This document shows positions 1 through 7,448 of a DNA stretch of 64,000 bases, piece after piece. Numbering within the stretch: the stretch's first letter is position 1; each line of letters opens with the position of its first letter. The notes beneath the pieces are model-generated. The model saw only the letters and a program-made list of their open reading frames with translations, ran no database searches and was not told where the DNA came from. Location of the stretch: positions 4,650,001-4,714,000 of the forward strand of contig OW818685.1 in the NCBI GenBank assembly GCA_942493245.1. Reading direction: 5' to 3'. The translations under genes and the position numbers were made by a program. This stretch comes from DAOPYU01 sp942493245. Lineage in GTDB: Bacteria; Sumerlaeota; Sumerlaeia; UBA8349.

Positions 1-656
1 CGCAATTCTTCCCCCGTTTTGCGCGTGGCGGCCACCCGCTCGAGAAAATCCTCCGGCTTGGGCCGCAGTCCCATGAACCGACCCAGTTCGGTCCCATCGG
101 CATGCGTCAGAATCGCCATGGGAAACGACCCGATCCGCAATTCCCGAACCATTTCCGGAACTTCCTCCGCGTCCAGATAGACCAGCACGTAGTCCTTTTT
201 CAGCGCTTCGATCACATCGGGCTTCGCCAGAACTTCGGCGATGACTTTCTGACCCGCCTCGAACACCGACACCCCAAACACCGCCAGCATCGGGCGTTTC
301 TCGCGCTCGGACTGCGAGCGCGCCGCCTTCCAGTCGCGTCCCCACACCTGCGGAAGCGGAATCCGGACCGCCTGCGAGGCCGAAGTGGGTTTATCGTCCG
401 CCCCCTTTTTCGACTCGGCGGATTCTTTCTTCCCGGCGTCTTTCCCGCTTTTCTTCCCGGCGGCTTTGGTCCCCTCCGCTTTCGGCGCGTTCGCCGGCGC
501 TTTTTTCAACTTTGCGTCCGCTTCGCCGCCTTTCGTTCTGGCTGCGGCCACGGGCGCCTTGTCGGCTGCCTGCGGCGCTGCCGGTTCCGCCGCTCCGGCC
601 CACAAAGAAACGGCCAGAAATCCTCCAGTCACCACACCCCACCAACCCCTCTTCAT
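1..656 (-). CDS. Secreted thioredoxin-fold protein, 3' end outside the window
   Basis: The frame opens at an ATG at 656 and runs off the left edge (218 codons visible). The N-terminus is a signal peptide (MKRGWWGVVTGGFLAVSLWA, then AGA). It is followed by about 65 residues of Ala/Lys/Gly-rich low-complexity linker. From about residue 100 there is a thioredoxin-like segment: WGRDWKAARSQSEREKRPML, then a strand reading AVFGV, and later RIGSFPMAILTHADG, which looks like the cis-Pro loop. The position where a redox CXXC would sit reads GVSVFEAG, so this is probably a binding or structural thioredoxin fold rather than an oxidoreductase. Export to the envelope is inferred from the signal. The exact family is unknown because the C-terminus is missing. 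Confidence 0.7.
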   Translation of the reverse strand, partial: MKRGWWGVVTGGFLAVSLWAGAAEPAAPQAADKAPVAAARTKGGEADAKLKKAPANAPKAEGTKAAGKKSGKDAGKKESAESKKGADDKPTSASQAVRIPLPQVWGRDWKAARSQSEREKRPMLAVFGVSVFEAGQKVIAEVLAKPDVIEALKKDYVLVYLDAEEVPEMVRELRIGSFPMAILTHADGTELGRFMGLRPKPEDFLERVAATRKTGEEL

Positions 657-710
657 CAGTCGTGATCCTTTCCTCTCAAAACCCTGTCGAGCGCCCCCGG
701 CGCTTCACCC

Positions 711-738
711 AGCGTACTCGCGAACATCCACATGTCAA
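711..738 (-). promoter_or_regulatory. Possible promoter of the thioredoxin-fold gene
   Basis: On the minus strand a perfect TTGACA (733-738) is followed after 16 bases by TACGCT (711-716), a poor -10. It lies about 55 bases upstream of the ATG. The rest of 657-839 shows nothing else recognisable. Confidence 0.25.
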
Positions 739-839
739 TGCCAAATGCCCTTCTTAATCCTTTTCTAACGAGCCTCTTTCAAAAGTCTTCGCTGCTTATC
801 GGATACTTTTTAAAGGCTCAAAGGAAAGATGTTGTTCTT

Positions 840-1052
840 GAATCCCGAAGGGATTTCCCTTCAGTAGCCGTAGGTGACCGAAGGGAACCTACGGAATATG
901 TCCCCATAATAAATCAAACCCCGAAGGGGTTCCCCAATCATTGATTTCACTTTCGTTGGGGCACCCCTTCAGGGTGCGAAATATGCAATTCCCTGTCCGT
1001 GGGTTCCCTTCGGTCACCCACGGCTACTGATCGGGAGGCCCCTTCGGGGCCA
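840..1052. repeat. Dispersed palindromic repeat, copy A (about 213 bp)
   Basis: A chain of short hairpins: CCCGAAGGG, a 'GTAGGTGACCGAAGGGAACC' block, CCCCGAAGGGG, GGCACCCCTTCAGGGTGC, then an inverted 'GTGGGTTCCCTTCGGTCACC' block and GGCCCCTTCGGGGCC. The two GGTGACCGAAGGGAACC-type arms face each other, so the whole unit can fold on itself. A second copy of the same length and order is at 35328-35539. Short open frames across it are artefacts. Confidence 0.85.
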
Positions 1053-1065
1053 CCTGAAGAGTATC

Positions 1066-1185
1066 GAACCTCTTGCAAAAGTCGAAAAAGGCGATCTGAG
1101 CGGTAAAGAGTGAAGGAACATGCGTTCTCGCCAAGAAATCTCCCCGCTTTTCGCCACTTACCCAATTACATTTGCAAAAGGCTCT
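1066..1185. repeat. Small MITE-like element with GCAAAAG arms
   Basis: The left arm GAACCTCTTGCAAAAGT is an imperfect inverted copy of the right arm ending GCAAAAGGCTCT. The arms match the perfect 17-bp arms of the 229-bp element at 53009-53237. No coding sense is visible inside. Confidence 0.5.
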
Positions 1186-1195
1186 AACGAAGAAA

Positions 1196-1222
1196 GGCCG
1201 CGCTCTGCGAAAGAGCGCGGCC
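1196..1222 (-). terminator. Rho-independent terminator of pilin 1
   Basis: Perfect 11-bp stem GGCCGCGCTCT with a 5-base loop, followed on the minus strand by TTTCTT. It lies 60 bp past the stop of the gene at 1282-1950. The same stem sequence recurs behind pilin 2. Confidence 0.85.
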
Positions 1223-1281
1223 AGGAACCTCATGTGCGATCCGGAGAACCTCCTGTTACAGAGAACAGAAGGAAAACCCGA

Positions 1282-1950
1282 TTACATCAGTTTGTAGATG
1301 TCGCCGGCGGACGATGTGCCGTTGGTGCCGTCGTAGGTCATGTGCTTGAGGGTATCCAACGGATTGGCCTTGCCCGGCTGGTAAACGGTGCACGATTTCC
1401 ACGTGTTCGGATCCATCGCGGTGGCCTTGCCACCATAACGCGACGGTGTCAACACCCGGTCAATCATGCTGGAGCCTTCGCTGCCGGTCGGACTGGCCGA
1501 CCAGACGATCCACCCCATGTCGGCGGCGTTCGCATAGCCGTAAACAATCCCGCTGCCTTCCGCGAAGACGTCCGAGGGAACCTGAGACAGATAGGCCACC
1601 GGGGTCGTCAACGTGAGCCGACGGTTCGTCGCGGCGGCGCCGATAAGCGCATCCGGGCTGCTGACGAGGGCAAACGTACAACGCTGGGCGGCCTGCGAGC
1701 CGGGCGTTTTCGCTGCCGGACCGGCGTTCAGAGAATTGTTCAGATTCGACGCGGCGCGGGGGTAGATGTTGTTCTCGACCTGAAAGGATTCGATGCCCGT
1801 GGTCATCGAACGCAAGTCCGACTGGACACTCGACACCTTGGCGCGCATCTGCGCTTCCAGGAAGTTGGGGACGGCGATCGCCGCCAGGATCGCGATGATA
1901 GCCACCACGATCAGAAGCTCGATGAGGGTAAAGCCGAAACGCTTTTTCAT
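1282..1950 (-). CDS. GspG-like pseudopilin, pilin 1 (222 aa)
   Basis: The class III prepilin signal MKKRFG is cut before FTLIELLIVVAIIAILAAIA, with Glu at +5 of the mature protein, followed by VPNFLEAQMRAKVSSVQSDL. The N-terminal helix anchors it in the inner membrane until a type II secretion or type IV pilus assembly machine incorporates it. The globular part carries IYPRAAS, LTTPVAYLSQVPSDVF and a C-terminal YDGTNGTSSAGDIYKLM motif. An AAGGAG Shine-Dalgarno lies 9 bases before the ATG. It has its own promoter region and terminator, so it is a monocistronic unit. It is a close paralogue of the next gene, with the same length and block order. No prepilin peptidase, ATPase or other secretin gene is in the window, so the assembly machine must be elsewhere. 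Confidence 0.92.
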   Translation of the reverse strand: MKKRFGFTLIELLIVVAIIAILAAIAVPNFLEAQMRAKVSSVQSDLRSMTTGIESFQVENNIYPRAASNLNNSLNAGPAAKTPGSQAAQRCTFALVSSPDALIGAAATNRRLTLTTPVAYLSQVPSDVFAEGSGIVYGYANAADMGWIVWSASPTGSEGSSMIDRVLTPSRYGGKATAMDPNTWKSCTVYQPGKANPLDTLKHMTYDGTNGTSSAGDIYKLM

Positions 1951-2240
1951 CTGATGCCTCTCCTTAGAAGAATGGAATGATGTAGTGCGTTAGACTGACA
2001 AAAGGAGTCCAAGGCCACTTCTTTTCCTCGCATGGGAAAAGTTTTCTGTCAAGCAGAGAAATCAGGATAAGCAAAAAAAAGTAATGCGGGACGCTTCTCT
2101 GCCCGTTCGGGAAACGTGTCTGTCCCCGCTGCCGCCGCGCTTTCAGGATACAGCCCATCCGGCCGATTTTCCGCGTTGCGGCTCGCTTCGCCCTCCTTTC
2201 TGTCGCGTGGACGTTCCGACTTCCCGTTTGCCCACGGCCC

Positions 2241-2309
2241 GGTCTCTTCAGCAAGAGACCGAAAGCCATTTTATATCTCATTATAACGCTGGCCGACAGA
2301 ACTATGCAA
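2241..2309 (-). promoter_or_regulatory. Promoter and 5' hairpin of pilin 1
   Basis: On the minus strand: TTGCAT (2304-2309), 18 bases, TATAAT (2280-2285). About 20 bases after the -10 comes an 8-bp perfect stem GGTCTCTT/AAGAGACC with a 4-base loop (2241-2260). The same arrangement with the same 18-base spacer precedes pilins 2 and 3. The untranslated leader from here to the ATG at 1950 is about 320 bases and is homologous to the leaders of the other two genes. Confidence 0.65.
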
Positions 2310-2525
2310 TAGAAAATGGGCGATAATACACTCGCCGCGATTTTCCACTTTTGCGGGAAAAATAACCGTTCTGAACCGGAAACATCACTTGAAATGGGGA
2401 ACGACTGACTGGAGCCTTCTTCTGTTGTGATTCGGAAAGAGATCCGGTCCGATCACCTTGGCGACAAACATTATTCCTTGCCGAGCGGACGTCCGACACT
2501 CTCAGGTCTTTTTTCGCTGAAAAAA

Positions 2526-2552
2526 GGCCGCGCTCTTCCACAGAGCGCGGCC
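2526..2552 (-). terminator. Rho-independent terminator of pilin 2
   Basis: Stem GGCCGCGCTCT with a 5-base loop and a T6 tail on the minus strand. It is nearly identical to the terminator at 1196-1222 and lies 59 bp behind the pilin 2 stop codon. Confidence 0.88.
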
Positions 2553-2610
2553 CGAAAACCGCATGTGCGGCTCTGACTCCGGCATTTTTACGAACAAGCG
2601 GAGAGAGAGA

Positions 2611-3282
2611 TTACACCAGTTTGTAAATGTCCGCAACGGACGTCGTGCCGTTGGTGGTGTCGTAGGTCATGGTTTTGAGTTCATCCGTCGGATTGGTCTT
2701 GCCTGGACGGTAAATGGTACAATTCTTCCAGACAATAGGGTCCGTCGCCGCGTTTTTGCCTCCATAAAGGTTCGGCTTCAGCGCCCGGTCAATCATGCTG
2801 GTACCTTCGCTGCCAGCTGGACTGGCCGACCAGAGGATCCATCCCATGTCCGCCGCGTTCGCATAACCATAGACCACTCCGCTGGTTTCCGCGAACACAT
2901 CCGGGGGGAGTTGAGCCAGGTAGGCCACCGGGGTTGTCAACGTGAGCCGACGGGCCGCAGCACCGGACCCGATCTGCGCCTCCGGACTCCCCAGCAAAGC
3001 AAAAGTACACCGATCCTTGATGGTTGAAGTGGCTCCAGATCTCGACGCCGGTCCCGCGTTGATCGAATTACTGACTGCCGATGCGGCGCGGGGGTAGATG
3101 TTGTTTTCGACCTGGAACGACTCGAGAGCCGTGGACAAAGAACGCAAGTCCGAGCGAACACCCGCGACCTTGGCACGCACCTGTGCTTCCATGAAGTTGG
3201 GAACGGCGATCGCCGCCAGGATCGCGATGATAGCCACCACGATCAGAAGCTCGATGAGGGTAAAGCCCTTGTGCTTGTTCAT
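2611..3282 (-). CDS. GspG-like pseudopilin, pilin 2 (223 aa)
   Basis: Paralogue of pilin 1, with prepilin leader MNKHKG before FTLIELLIVVAIIAILAAIA and Glu at +5. The body keeps VRSDLRSLSTALESFQVENN, IYPRAAS, LTTPVAYLAQLPPDVF and the terminal YDTTNGTTSVADIYKLV motif. GGAGAAG precedes the ATG by about 6 bases. It would be an inner-membrane-anchored pseudopilin for a type II secretion or pilus-like fibre. The unit has its own promoter and terminator like its neighbours, which suggests tandem duplication of a whole transcription unit. Differences from pilin 1 are spread through the globular domain, while the membrane helix is almost unchanged. Confidence 0.92.
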   Translation of the reverse strand: MNKHKGFTLIELLIVVAIIAILAAIAVPNFMEAQVRAKVAGVRSDLRSLSTALESFQVENNIYPRAASAVSNSINAGPASRSGATSTIKDRCTFALLGSPEAQIGSGAAARRLTLTTPVAYLAQLPPDVFAETSGVVYGYANAADMGWILWSASPAGSEGTSMIDRALKPNLYGGKNAATDPIVWKNCTIYRPGKTNPTDELKTMTYDTTNGTTSVADIYKLV

Positions 3283-3502
3283 CGTACGCTTCTCCTTGAG
3301 GACAAGAATACCGTAGTGCGTTAGACTGACAAAAAGGAGTCCAAGCCTCGGTCTTCCTCAGAGGGAAAAGCCTTTGTCCGGCAGAAGAGAAGTGCAGAAA
3401 AAAAGAAAAAGAAGAAATGCAGGATCGTCCTCTGCTTGTGCCTGAAAACCTTTTGTCCCCGCCGCCACACTGTCAGAATCCGGCTAACACAGCCTTCTTC
3501 CA

Positions 3503-3665
3503 ACCGATTCTTCGGCCTTGAGGATTCGCCGTTTGTTTTTCTCCTCCTTTCTTCTGGTGCGAGGATGGTCAGTCCATCCGCTCTACAAATGGCCCGTCTC
3601 TTCAGAGAGACTGATCAGCCATTTAGGAGTTTATTTTAACGCGAGTTACTGGAATAATGCAAAAG
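3503..3665. repeat. Duplicated pilin upstream block, copy 1 (with 4523-4685)
   Basis: These 163 bp match 4523-4685 without any gap (offset exactly 1020) and with only about ten substitutions. The blocks include the promoters and both leader hairpins of pilins 2 and 3. A much more diverged version lies upstream of pilin 1. Confidence 0.9.
3563..3662 (-). promoter_or_regulatory. Promoter and leader hairpins of pilin 2
   Basis: Minus strand: TTGCAT (3657-3662), 18 bases, TAAAAT (3633-3638). Hairpin 1 is GTCTCT/AGAGAC with loop CTGA (3596-3611). Hairpin 2 is GGATGG/CCATCC with loop ACTGA (3563-3579). The remaining leader down to the ATG at 3282 is about 280 bases, rich in purine runs, and has no convincing reading frame. 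Confidence 0.65.
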
Positions 3666-3830
3666 GAAAAGTAACACGCCCGGAGCGATCAACCACGAGA
3701 ACCAGAGCCATCCTGGGACGGCGTCCCGACTCAGAACTTCTCGGAGAATCGCGTGACGCGGATTGGCAAGAGCGACCCCAAACCTTCTCGATCGTGCGAC
3801 CATGTTTCTGACATCTCACATAATGGAAAA

Positions 3831-3852
3831 GGGCTGCGAAAGAACGCAGCCC
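3831..3852 (-). terminator. Rho-independent terminator of pilin 3
   Basis: Stem GGGCTGCG/CGCAGCCC with a 6-base loop, followed on the minus strand by TTTT. It is 60 bp behind the stop, the same distance as for pilins 1 and 2, although the stem sequence differs. Confidence 0.8.
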
Positions 3853-3912
3853 AAACCAGCATCTTCAATTTACCCGATCCTTTGTTCGCGAGAACAAATC
3901 AAGGGTAACAAG

Positions 3913-4320
3913 TCAGAGTATTTTATTGATCTCGTTTCCGACGCTCGAAGTCCCATTGGTGGAATCGTACATCCTATTCACATCAAAGATGATGCTGTCC
4001 GAACTCCTTGTCCCATTGGTGGGATCATACATCCTATTCACAGGAAACATAAACATATCGTCAACACTCGTAGTACCATTGGTTGTATCGTATTCCCACT
4101 GTTTAGAATAGACGGTGCTCGACTGATCGAGGGTACCCGTTGTTCCCATACCCGTATCAGGGCCCAACATTTTTTTGTCGTATTTGGATGGTAACGGGAC
4201 GCTAGTGGTTTCCGTTCGTGTTTTCCGAAAGTTCGGAATGAAGATAACGGCCAGGAGCGCGAGAATACCCACCACAATCAGGAATTCAATACGGGTAAAA
4301 CCGATACGTTTTCTCATCAT
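3913..4320 (-). CDS. Short divergent pseudopilin with three terminal TNGT repeats, pilin 3 (135 aa)
   Basis: GGAG lies 7 bases before the first of two adjacent ATGs. The signal is MMRKRIG followed by FTRIEFLIVVGILALLAVIF and IPNF. The processing Gly, Phe+1 and Glu+5 are kept, but residue +3, normally Leu, is Arg. The usual globular domain is missing. After about 35 residues of polar linker the C-terminus consists of three 20-residue units: WEYDTTNGTTSVDD, RMYDPTNGTRSSDS and RMYDSTNGTSSVGN. Pilins 1, 2 and 4 end with a single such motif. The repeats are visible in the DNA as a roughly 60-bp period (3915-4090). The intact frame, ribosome site, promoter and terminator argue for an expressed gene, but a decaying duplicate is possible. 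It may be a minor or tip pseudopilin. Confidence 0.8.
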   Translation of the reverse strand: MMRKRIGFTRIEFLIVVGILALLAVIFIPNFRKTRTETTSVPLPSKYDKKMLGPDTGMGTTGTLDQSSTVYSKQWEYDTTNGTTSVDDMFMFPVNRMYDPTNGTRSSDSIIFDVNRMYDSTNGTSSVGNEINKIL

Positions 4321-4582
4321 TTTGCTTCTCCAAAAATAGAATCGCGTAGTCCGATAGACGAACAGAAGGGGTGCAGAAACCGGTTTCCCTCCGAAGGATA
4401 ATCTTTTTTGCCGCAGAAGAGGCGTACAAAAAAGAAATGCTGGATCGTCCTCTGCTTGTGACTGAAGTCCTTTTGTCCTCGTCTCCACATCTTCAGAATC
4501 CAGCCACCAAGGCCTTCTTTTGACCGATTCTTCGGCCTTGAGGATTCGCCGTTTGTTTTTCTCCTCCTTTCTTCTGGTGCGA

Positions 4583-4682
4583 GGACGGTCAGTCCATCCG
4601 CTCTACACCTGGCCCGTCTCTTCAGAGAGACTGCTCAGCCATTTAGGAGTTTATTTTAGCGTGGGTTACTGGAATAATACAA
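4583..4682 (-). promoter_or_regulatory. Promoter and leader hairpins of pilin 3
   Basis: Minus strand: TTGTAT (4677-4682), 18 bases, TAAAAT (4653-4658). Hairpin 1 (4616-4631) is identical to that of pilin 2. Hairpin 2 (4583-4599) carries one change that turns a U-A pair into U-G in the minus-strand transcript, so the fold is preserved only if the minus strand is the RNA. Confidence 0.65.
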
Positions 4683-4741
4683 AAAGAAACGGGGACCGAT
4701 CATGTAATTATTTGGTTCCCCTTCTTTGAAAGGAATCGCGC

Positions 4742-6247
4742 ATGCCCTCCCCGTCCCCCCTGCCCGACCCGTCCCGGTGGCTGCGCCGCGCGTTGCTGGT
4801 CAATCCGCCGTCGGGCCTCTACCGCCGCGACGGGCGGTGCCAGTCGCGCGTCGAGGATCAGGCGGTGCGGGTGATTCTGCCTCCCCACGATCTGGCCCTG
4901 GTCGCGGCTCTCGCGCGCGAGGCGGGCGCCGAGGCGCGGGTGGGCGACTACCCGGCGATGGGCGCCTCGTGGGACCGTCTGCGCGCCGATCTCGAGGCGT
5001 TCCAGCCCGACCTGCTCCTCTTCAACGTCACGGCGGCCACCGCCGACGCCGATCTGGGCGCCGCCCGGCTGGCCCGCGAACTGTTTCCATCTCTTCTGAC
5101 AATCGCCTGTGGCGAGGTGTTCGACCGCGCGGGCGAACACCTGCTGGAAACCTGCCCCGAACTGGATCTGGCCCTGTTCGGCGAACCGGAAGCCACGTTT
5201 CAGATTCTGACCGAATCGGCCCGGGGCCGAGGGATCCGTTTCCCATTGGATGCCGAAATTCGAGCCCGCTTGACCGCCATCCTCTGGCGCGATCCGGACG
5301 GCGAAGAGGCCGTGACCCGGCAGCCCGGTCCCGCCCTGGTCGCCGATCTCGATACGCTGCCGTTGCCCGCGCGCGATCTGCTGGACAATTCGCTCTATCG
5401 AAGCCCCGAAACGGGCCGCCCCCTGACCACGATCAAGGCCAACCGCGGATGCCCCTCGAAGTGCATTTTCTGCCCCGCCGGGCGCATGAGCGGCTACCGC
5501 CTGCGATTGCGTTCCCCCCGGCACGTCGTCAAGGAACTCGTCGAATGCCGCACCCGCTTCGGCATCCGGGACTTTCTCTTCGACGGCGACACGTTCACCC
5601 TCAACAAGCGCTGGCTTCTGGAATTGTGCGATCGCATCGCCCGCAAGTCGCAGCTGCGCGACATCCGCTGGGGGTGCAACAGCCGCGTGGACACGATGGA
5701 CGCCGAACGCGCCAAAGCGTTGCACCGCGCCGGGTGCATTCTGGTGGCGTTCGGAGTCGAAAGCGGAGATCAGGAACTCCTCAATGCGATGAAAAAAGGA
5801 ACCCGCGTCGAACAGGCGGAACGAGCCGTGGCCGTCTGCAAGGCAGCCGGTCTGGCCACTCACGCATTCTTCGTGATCGGGCTGCCGTGGGAAACCCGCG
5901 AGTCGCTCGAACGCACCTTTCGGTTCATTCAAAAACTGGATACGGACCTGTTCGACATCAATATCGCCACGCCCCTGCCCGGAACGGACCTCTACGACCT
6001 GGTGCGGCAGGAAGGGTTGCTGCGCGAAGACCTGCCCCCCGGCAACTACGCCCAGGCAATGGCCGACACCCATACACTGCCCGCCGAGTTCCTCACCCGC
6101 TGGCGCCGCAACGCCCTGCTGCGACTCTACGCGCGCCCCCGCTATGTGGCGCACATGCTGGCGCGCGCCTGGCGGACCGGTTGCCTGCCCTTCTACCTGC
6201 GCGCCGCGTGGGGAAGACTCAAGGGACTGATCGGGAGTAATGGATAA
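4742..6247 (+). CDS. B12-binding-type radical SAM protein (501 aa)
   Basis: The N-terminal third (residues 15-210) resembles a cobalamin-binding Rossmann region: RRALLVNPPSGLY, DLLLFNVTAATAD, IACGEV and DLALFGEPEATF. The radical SAM core starts at about residue 228 with the 4Fe-4S motif C237-x3-C241-x2-C244 (NRGCPSKCIFCP), then FLFDGDTFTLN, VAFGVESGDQELLNAMKKGT and FFVIGLPWETRES. This is the layout of the family that includes magnesium-protoporphyrin cyclase-like and hopanoid or lipid methylases. The substrate cannot be read from the sequence. AAAGGAA lies 6 bases before the ATG. The gene stands alone between the pilin units and a convergent operon and ends in a long palindrome. An uninterrupted minus-strand frame over the same bases is a high-GC shadow. 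Confidence 0.9.
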   Translation: MPSPSPLPDPSRWLRRALLVNPPSGLYRRDGRCQSRVEDQAVRVILPPHDLALVAALAREAGAEARVGDYPAMGASWDRLRADLEAFQPDLLLFNVTAATADADLGAARLARELFPSLLTIACGEVFDRAGEHLLETCPELDLALFGEPEATFQILTESARGRGIRFPLDAEIRARLTAILWRDPDGEEAVTRQPGPALVADLDTLPLPARDLLDNSLYRSPETGRPLTTIKANRGCPSKCIFCPAGRMSGYRLRLRSPRHVVKELVECRTRFGIRDFLFDGDTFTLNKRWLLELCDRIARKSQLRDIRWGCNSRVDTMDAERAKALHRAGCILVAFGVESGDQELLNAMKKGTRVEQAERAVAVCKAAGLATHAFFVIGLPWETRESLERTFRFIQKLDTDLFDINIATPLPGTDLYDLVRQEGLLREDLPPGNYAQAMADTHTLPAEFLTRWRRNALLRLYARPRYVAHMLARAWRTGCLPFYLRAAWGRLKGLIGSNG

Positions 6248-6300
6248 TTGAGAAAAGGGAGAAGGGATCAGCTCGCGATCCCTTCTCCCCTTTCTCAATT
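6246..6300. terminator. Bidirectional terminator between convergent genes
   Basis: A long near-perfect palindrome (about 24-bp arms, AATTGAGAAAAGGGAGAAGG onward, 7-base loop AGCTCGC) starts at the last base pair of the radical SAM stop codon and ends 15 bp before the ribD stop. The A-rich and T-rich outer arms give U-tracts in both directions. Confidence 0.8.
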
Positions 6301-6314
6301 CCCGAGGGAAATCC

Positions 6315-7427
6315 TCAACAGTGGGCGTTGATATACCCCTCGATGCAGGCGTCGCATCCGAACGCGTGGACCTGAACGTCCCGCAGTTCGAGCGCCTCTG
6401 TCATCGAGTCAATCCCCAGCGCATCCACCGGCGAGGTATTCAGGCGTCCGCCCACAATCTTGGGCGCGACAAAAATGATCGCCTTGTCGGCCAGCCCGGC
6501 GCTTAAAAGCGAGGTGTGCAACTGCCGTCCCCCCTCGACCAGAATCGAGAGGATATTGTACTCGCACAACATCTCGAAGGTTTCTTTCAAATCCACCACG
6601 CGCCCGCGGCCCGGCGACACGGCAACCGTATAGCCCGCGTCGCGCAGGCGCTTCAGGCGCGTCTCATCCGCGTCGGGCGAACAGACGATGAGCGGCTGCC
6701 CCCCTCCCGCGCTCAGGCACTTGGAGGCCAGGGGCACGCGCAGACTGCCGTCGAAAATCACCCGCCTGGGCTGAGGCCCCGCATAGCCGGGCAATCGGAC
6801 GTTCAACACGGGGTCGTCGAAGAAAACCGTCCCCACGCCCACCCCCACCGCGTCGAGCGAGGCGCGCACCCGATGCACATACTCGCGCGAGGCTTCGTTG
6901 CTGATCCATTGCGAACTGCCGTTATCCGCCGAGGTGCGCCCATCGAGCGTCATGGCCCACTTGGCCACCACAAAGGGGCGCTTGAGGCGGTGAAACGTAC
7001 AGAACGCTTCGTTGAGCCGGAGGGCTTGCTGCTCACAAACCCCCACCTCGACCTCGATCCCCCGGGCGCGCAAAATCTCAATTCCCTGACCGGCCACCCT
7101 GGGGTTGGGGTCGCGCATGGCCGCCACCACCCGCTTCACGCCCGCCTGAATCAAGGCGTCCGTACAGGGCGGCGTGCGGCCTGTGTGGCAACAAGGCTCG
7201 AGGTTGACATAGAGCGTGGCGCCCTGGGCCTCGGCGCCCGCCTCGCGCAGCGCTTCCGCCTCCGCATGGGGCTGACCGGCCTGTTTGTGGTACCCCTGGC
7301 CGACAATCCGCCCGGCCTTGACCAGCACCGCTCCCACCATCGGGTTGGGCGAGGTGTACCCACGCGCCCTGGCCGCCAGTTCCAAAGCCTGGCCCATGTA
7401 CTCGAGGTCCTGAACGGTTGTTGTCAT
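6315..7427 (-). CDS. ribD: Riboflavin biosynthesis deaminase/reductase RibD (370 aa)
   Basis: Bifunctional enzyme of flavin synthesis: deaminates 2,5-diamino-6-ribosylamino-pyrimidinone phosphate, then reduces the ribosyl side chain with NADPH. The N-terminal deaminase has the zinc site H54-A-E56 (PHAEAEAL) and P-C79-C-H ... C88 (EPCCHTGRTPPCTD). The C-terminal reductase starts near residue 150 (PFVVAKWAMTLDGRTSADNG, then SILVEGGRQL). Length is normal for the fusion. The start at 7427 gives the usual spacing to SPNPMVGAVLVKAG, though the ribosome site is weak. It lies 21 bp downstream of the aminotransferase gene, so the two are probably co-transcribed. Other rib genes are not in the window. 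Confidence 0.97.
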   Translation of the reverse strand: MTTTVQDLEYMGQALELAARARGYTSPNPMVGAVLVKAGRIVGQGYHKQAGQPHAEAEALREAGAEAQGATLYVNLEPCCHTGRTPPCTDALIQAGVKRVVAAMRDPNPRVAGQGIEILRARGIEVEVGVCEQQALRLNEAFCTFHRLKRPFVVAKWAMTLDGRTSADNGSSQWISNEASREYVHRVRASLDAVGVGVGTVFFDDPVLNVRLPGYAGPQPRRVIFDGSLRVPLASKCLSAGGGQPLIVCSPDADETRLKRLRDAGYTVAVSPGRGRVVDLKETFEMLCEYNILSILVEGGRQLHTSLLSAGLADKAIIFVAPKIVGGRLNTSPVDALGIDSMTEALELRDVQVHAFGCDACIEGYINAHC

Positions 7428-7448
7428 GATGTCTGGGGAACCGGCTCC

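Noticed and set aside
840..1165. Short frames reading GDRREPT and NPEG-like peptides in spacers
   Set aside because: Translations of CCGAAGGG-type palindromic repeats, which recur in several frames at 19.6, 35.4 and 44.5 kb.
1964..2281. 105-codon frame through the pilin 1 leader
   Set aside because: The homologous leaders of pilins 2 and 3 do not keep the frame (one-base indel near the end, different stops). Conserved hairpins fit an untranslated leader better.
2100..2330. Cyclic-di-GMP riboswitch in the pilin leaders
   Set aside because: A GGGCAAAC stretch exists only in leader 1. The rest of the GEMM consensus and the tetraloop receptor are absent, and leaders 2 and 3 lack it.
4700..6298. 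532-codon open minus-strand frame opposite the radical SAM gene
   Set aside because: Composition-driven shadow: no ribosome site, no known motif, residues rich in Arg/Gln/Gly, while the plus frame has a complete radical SAM protein.
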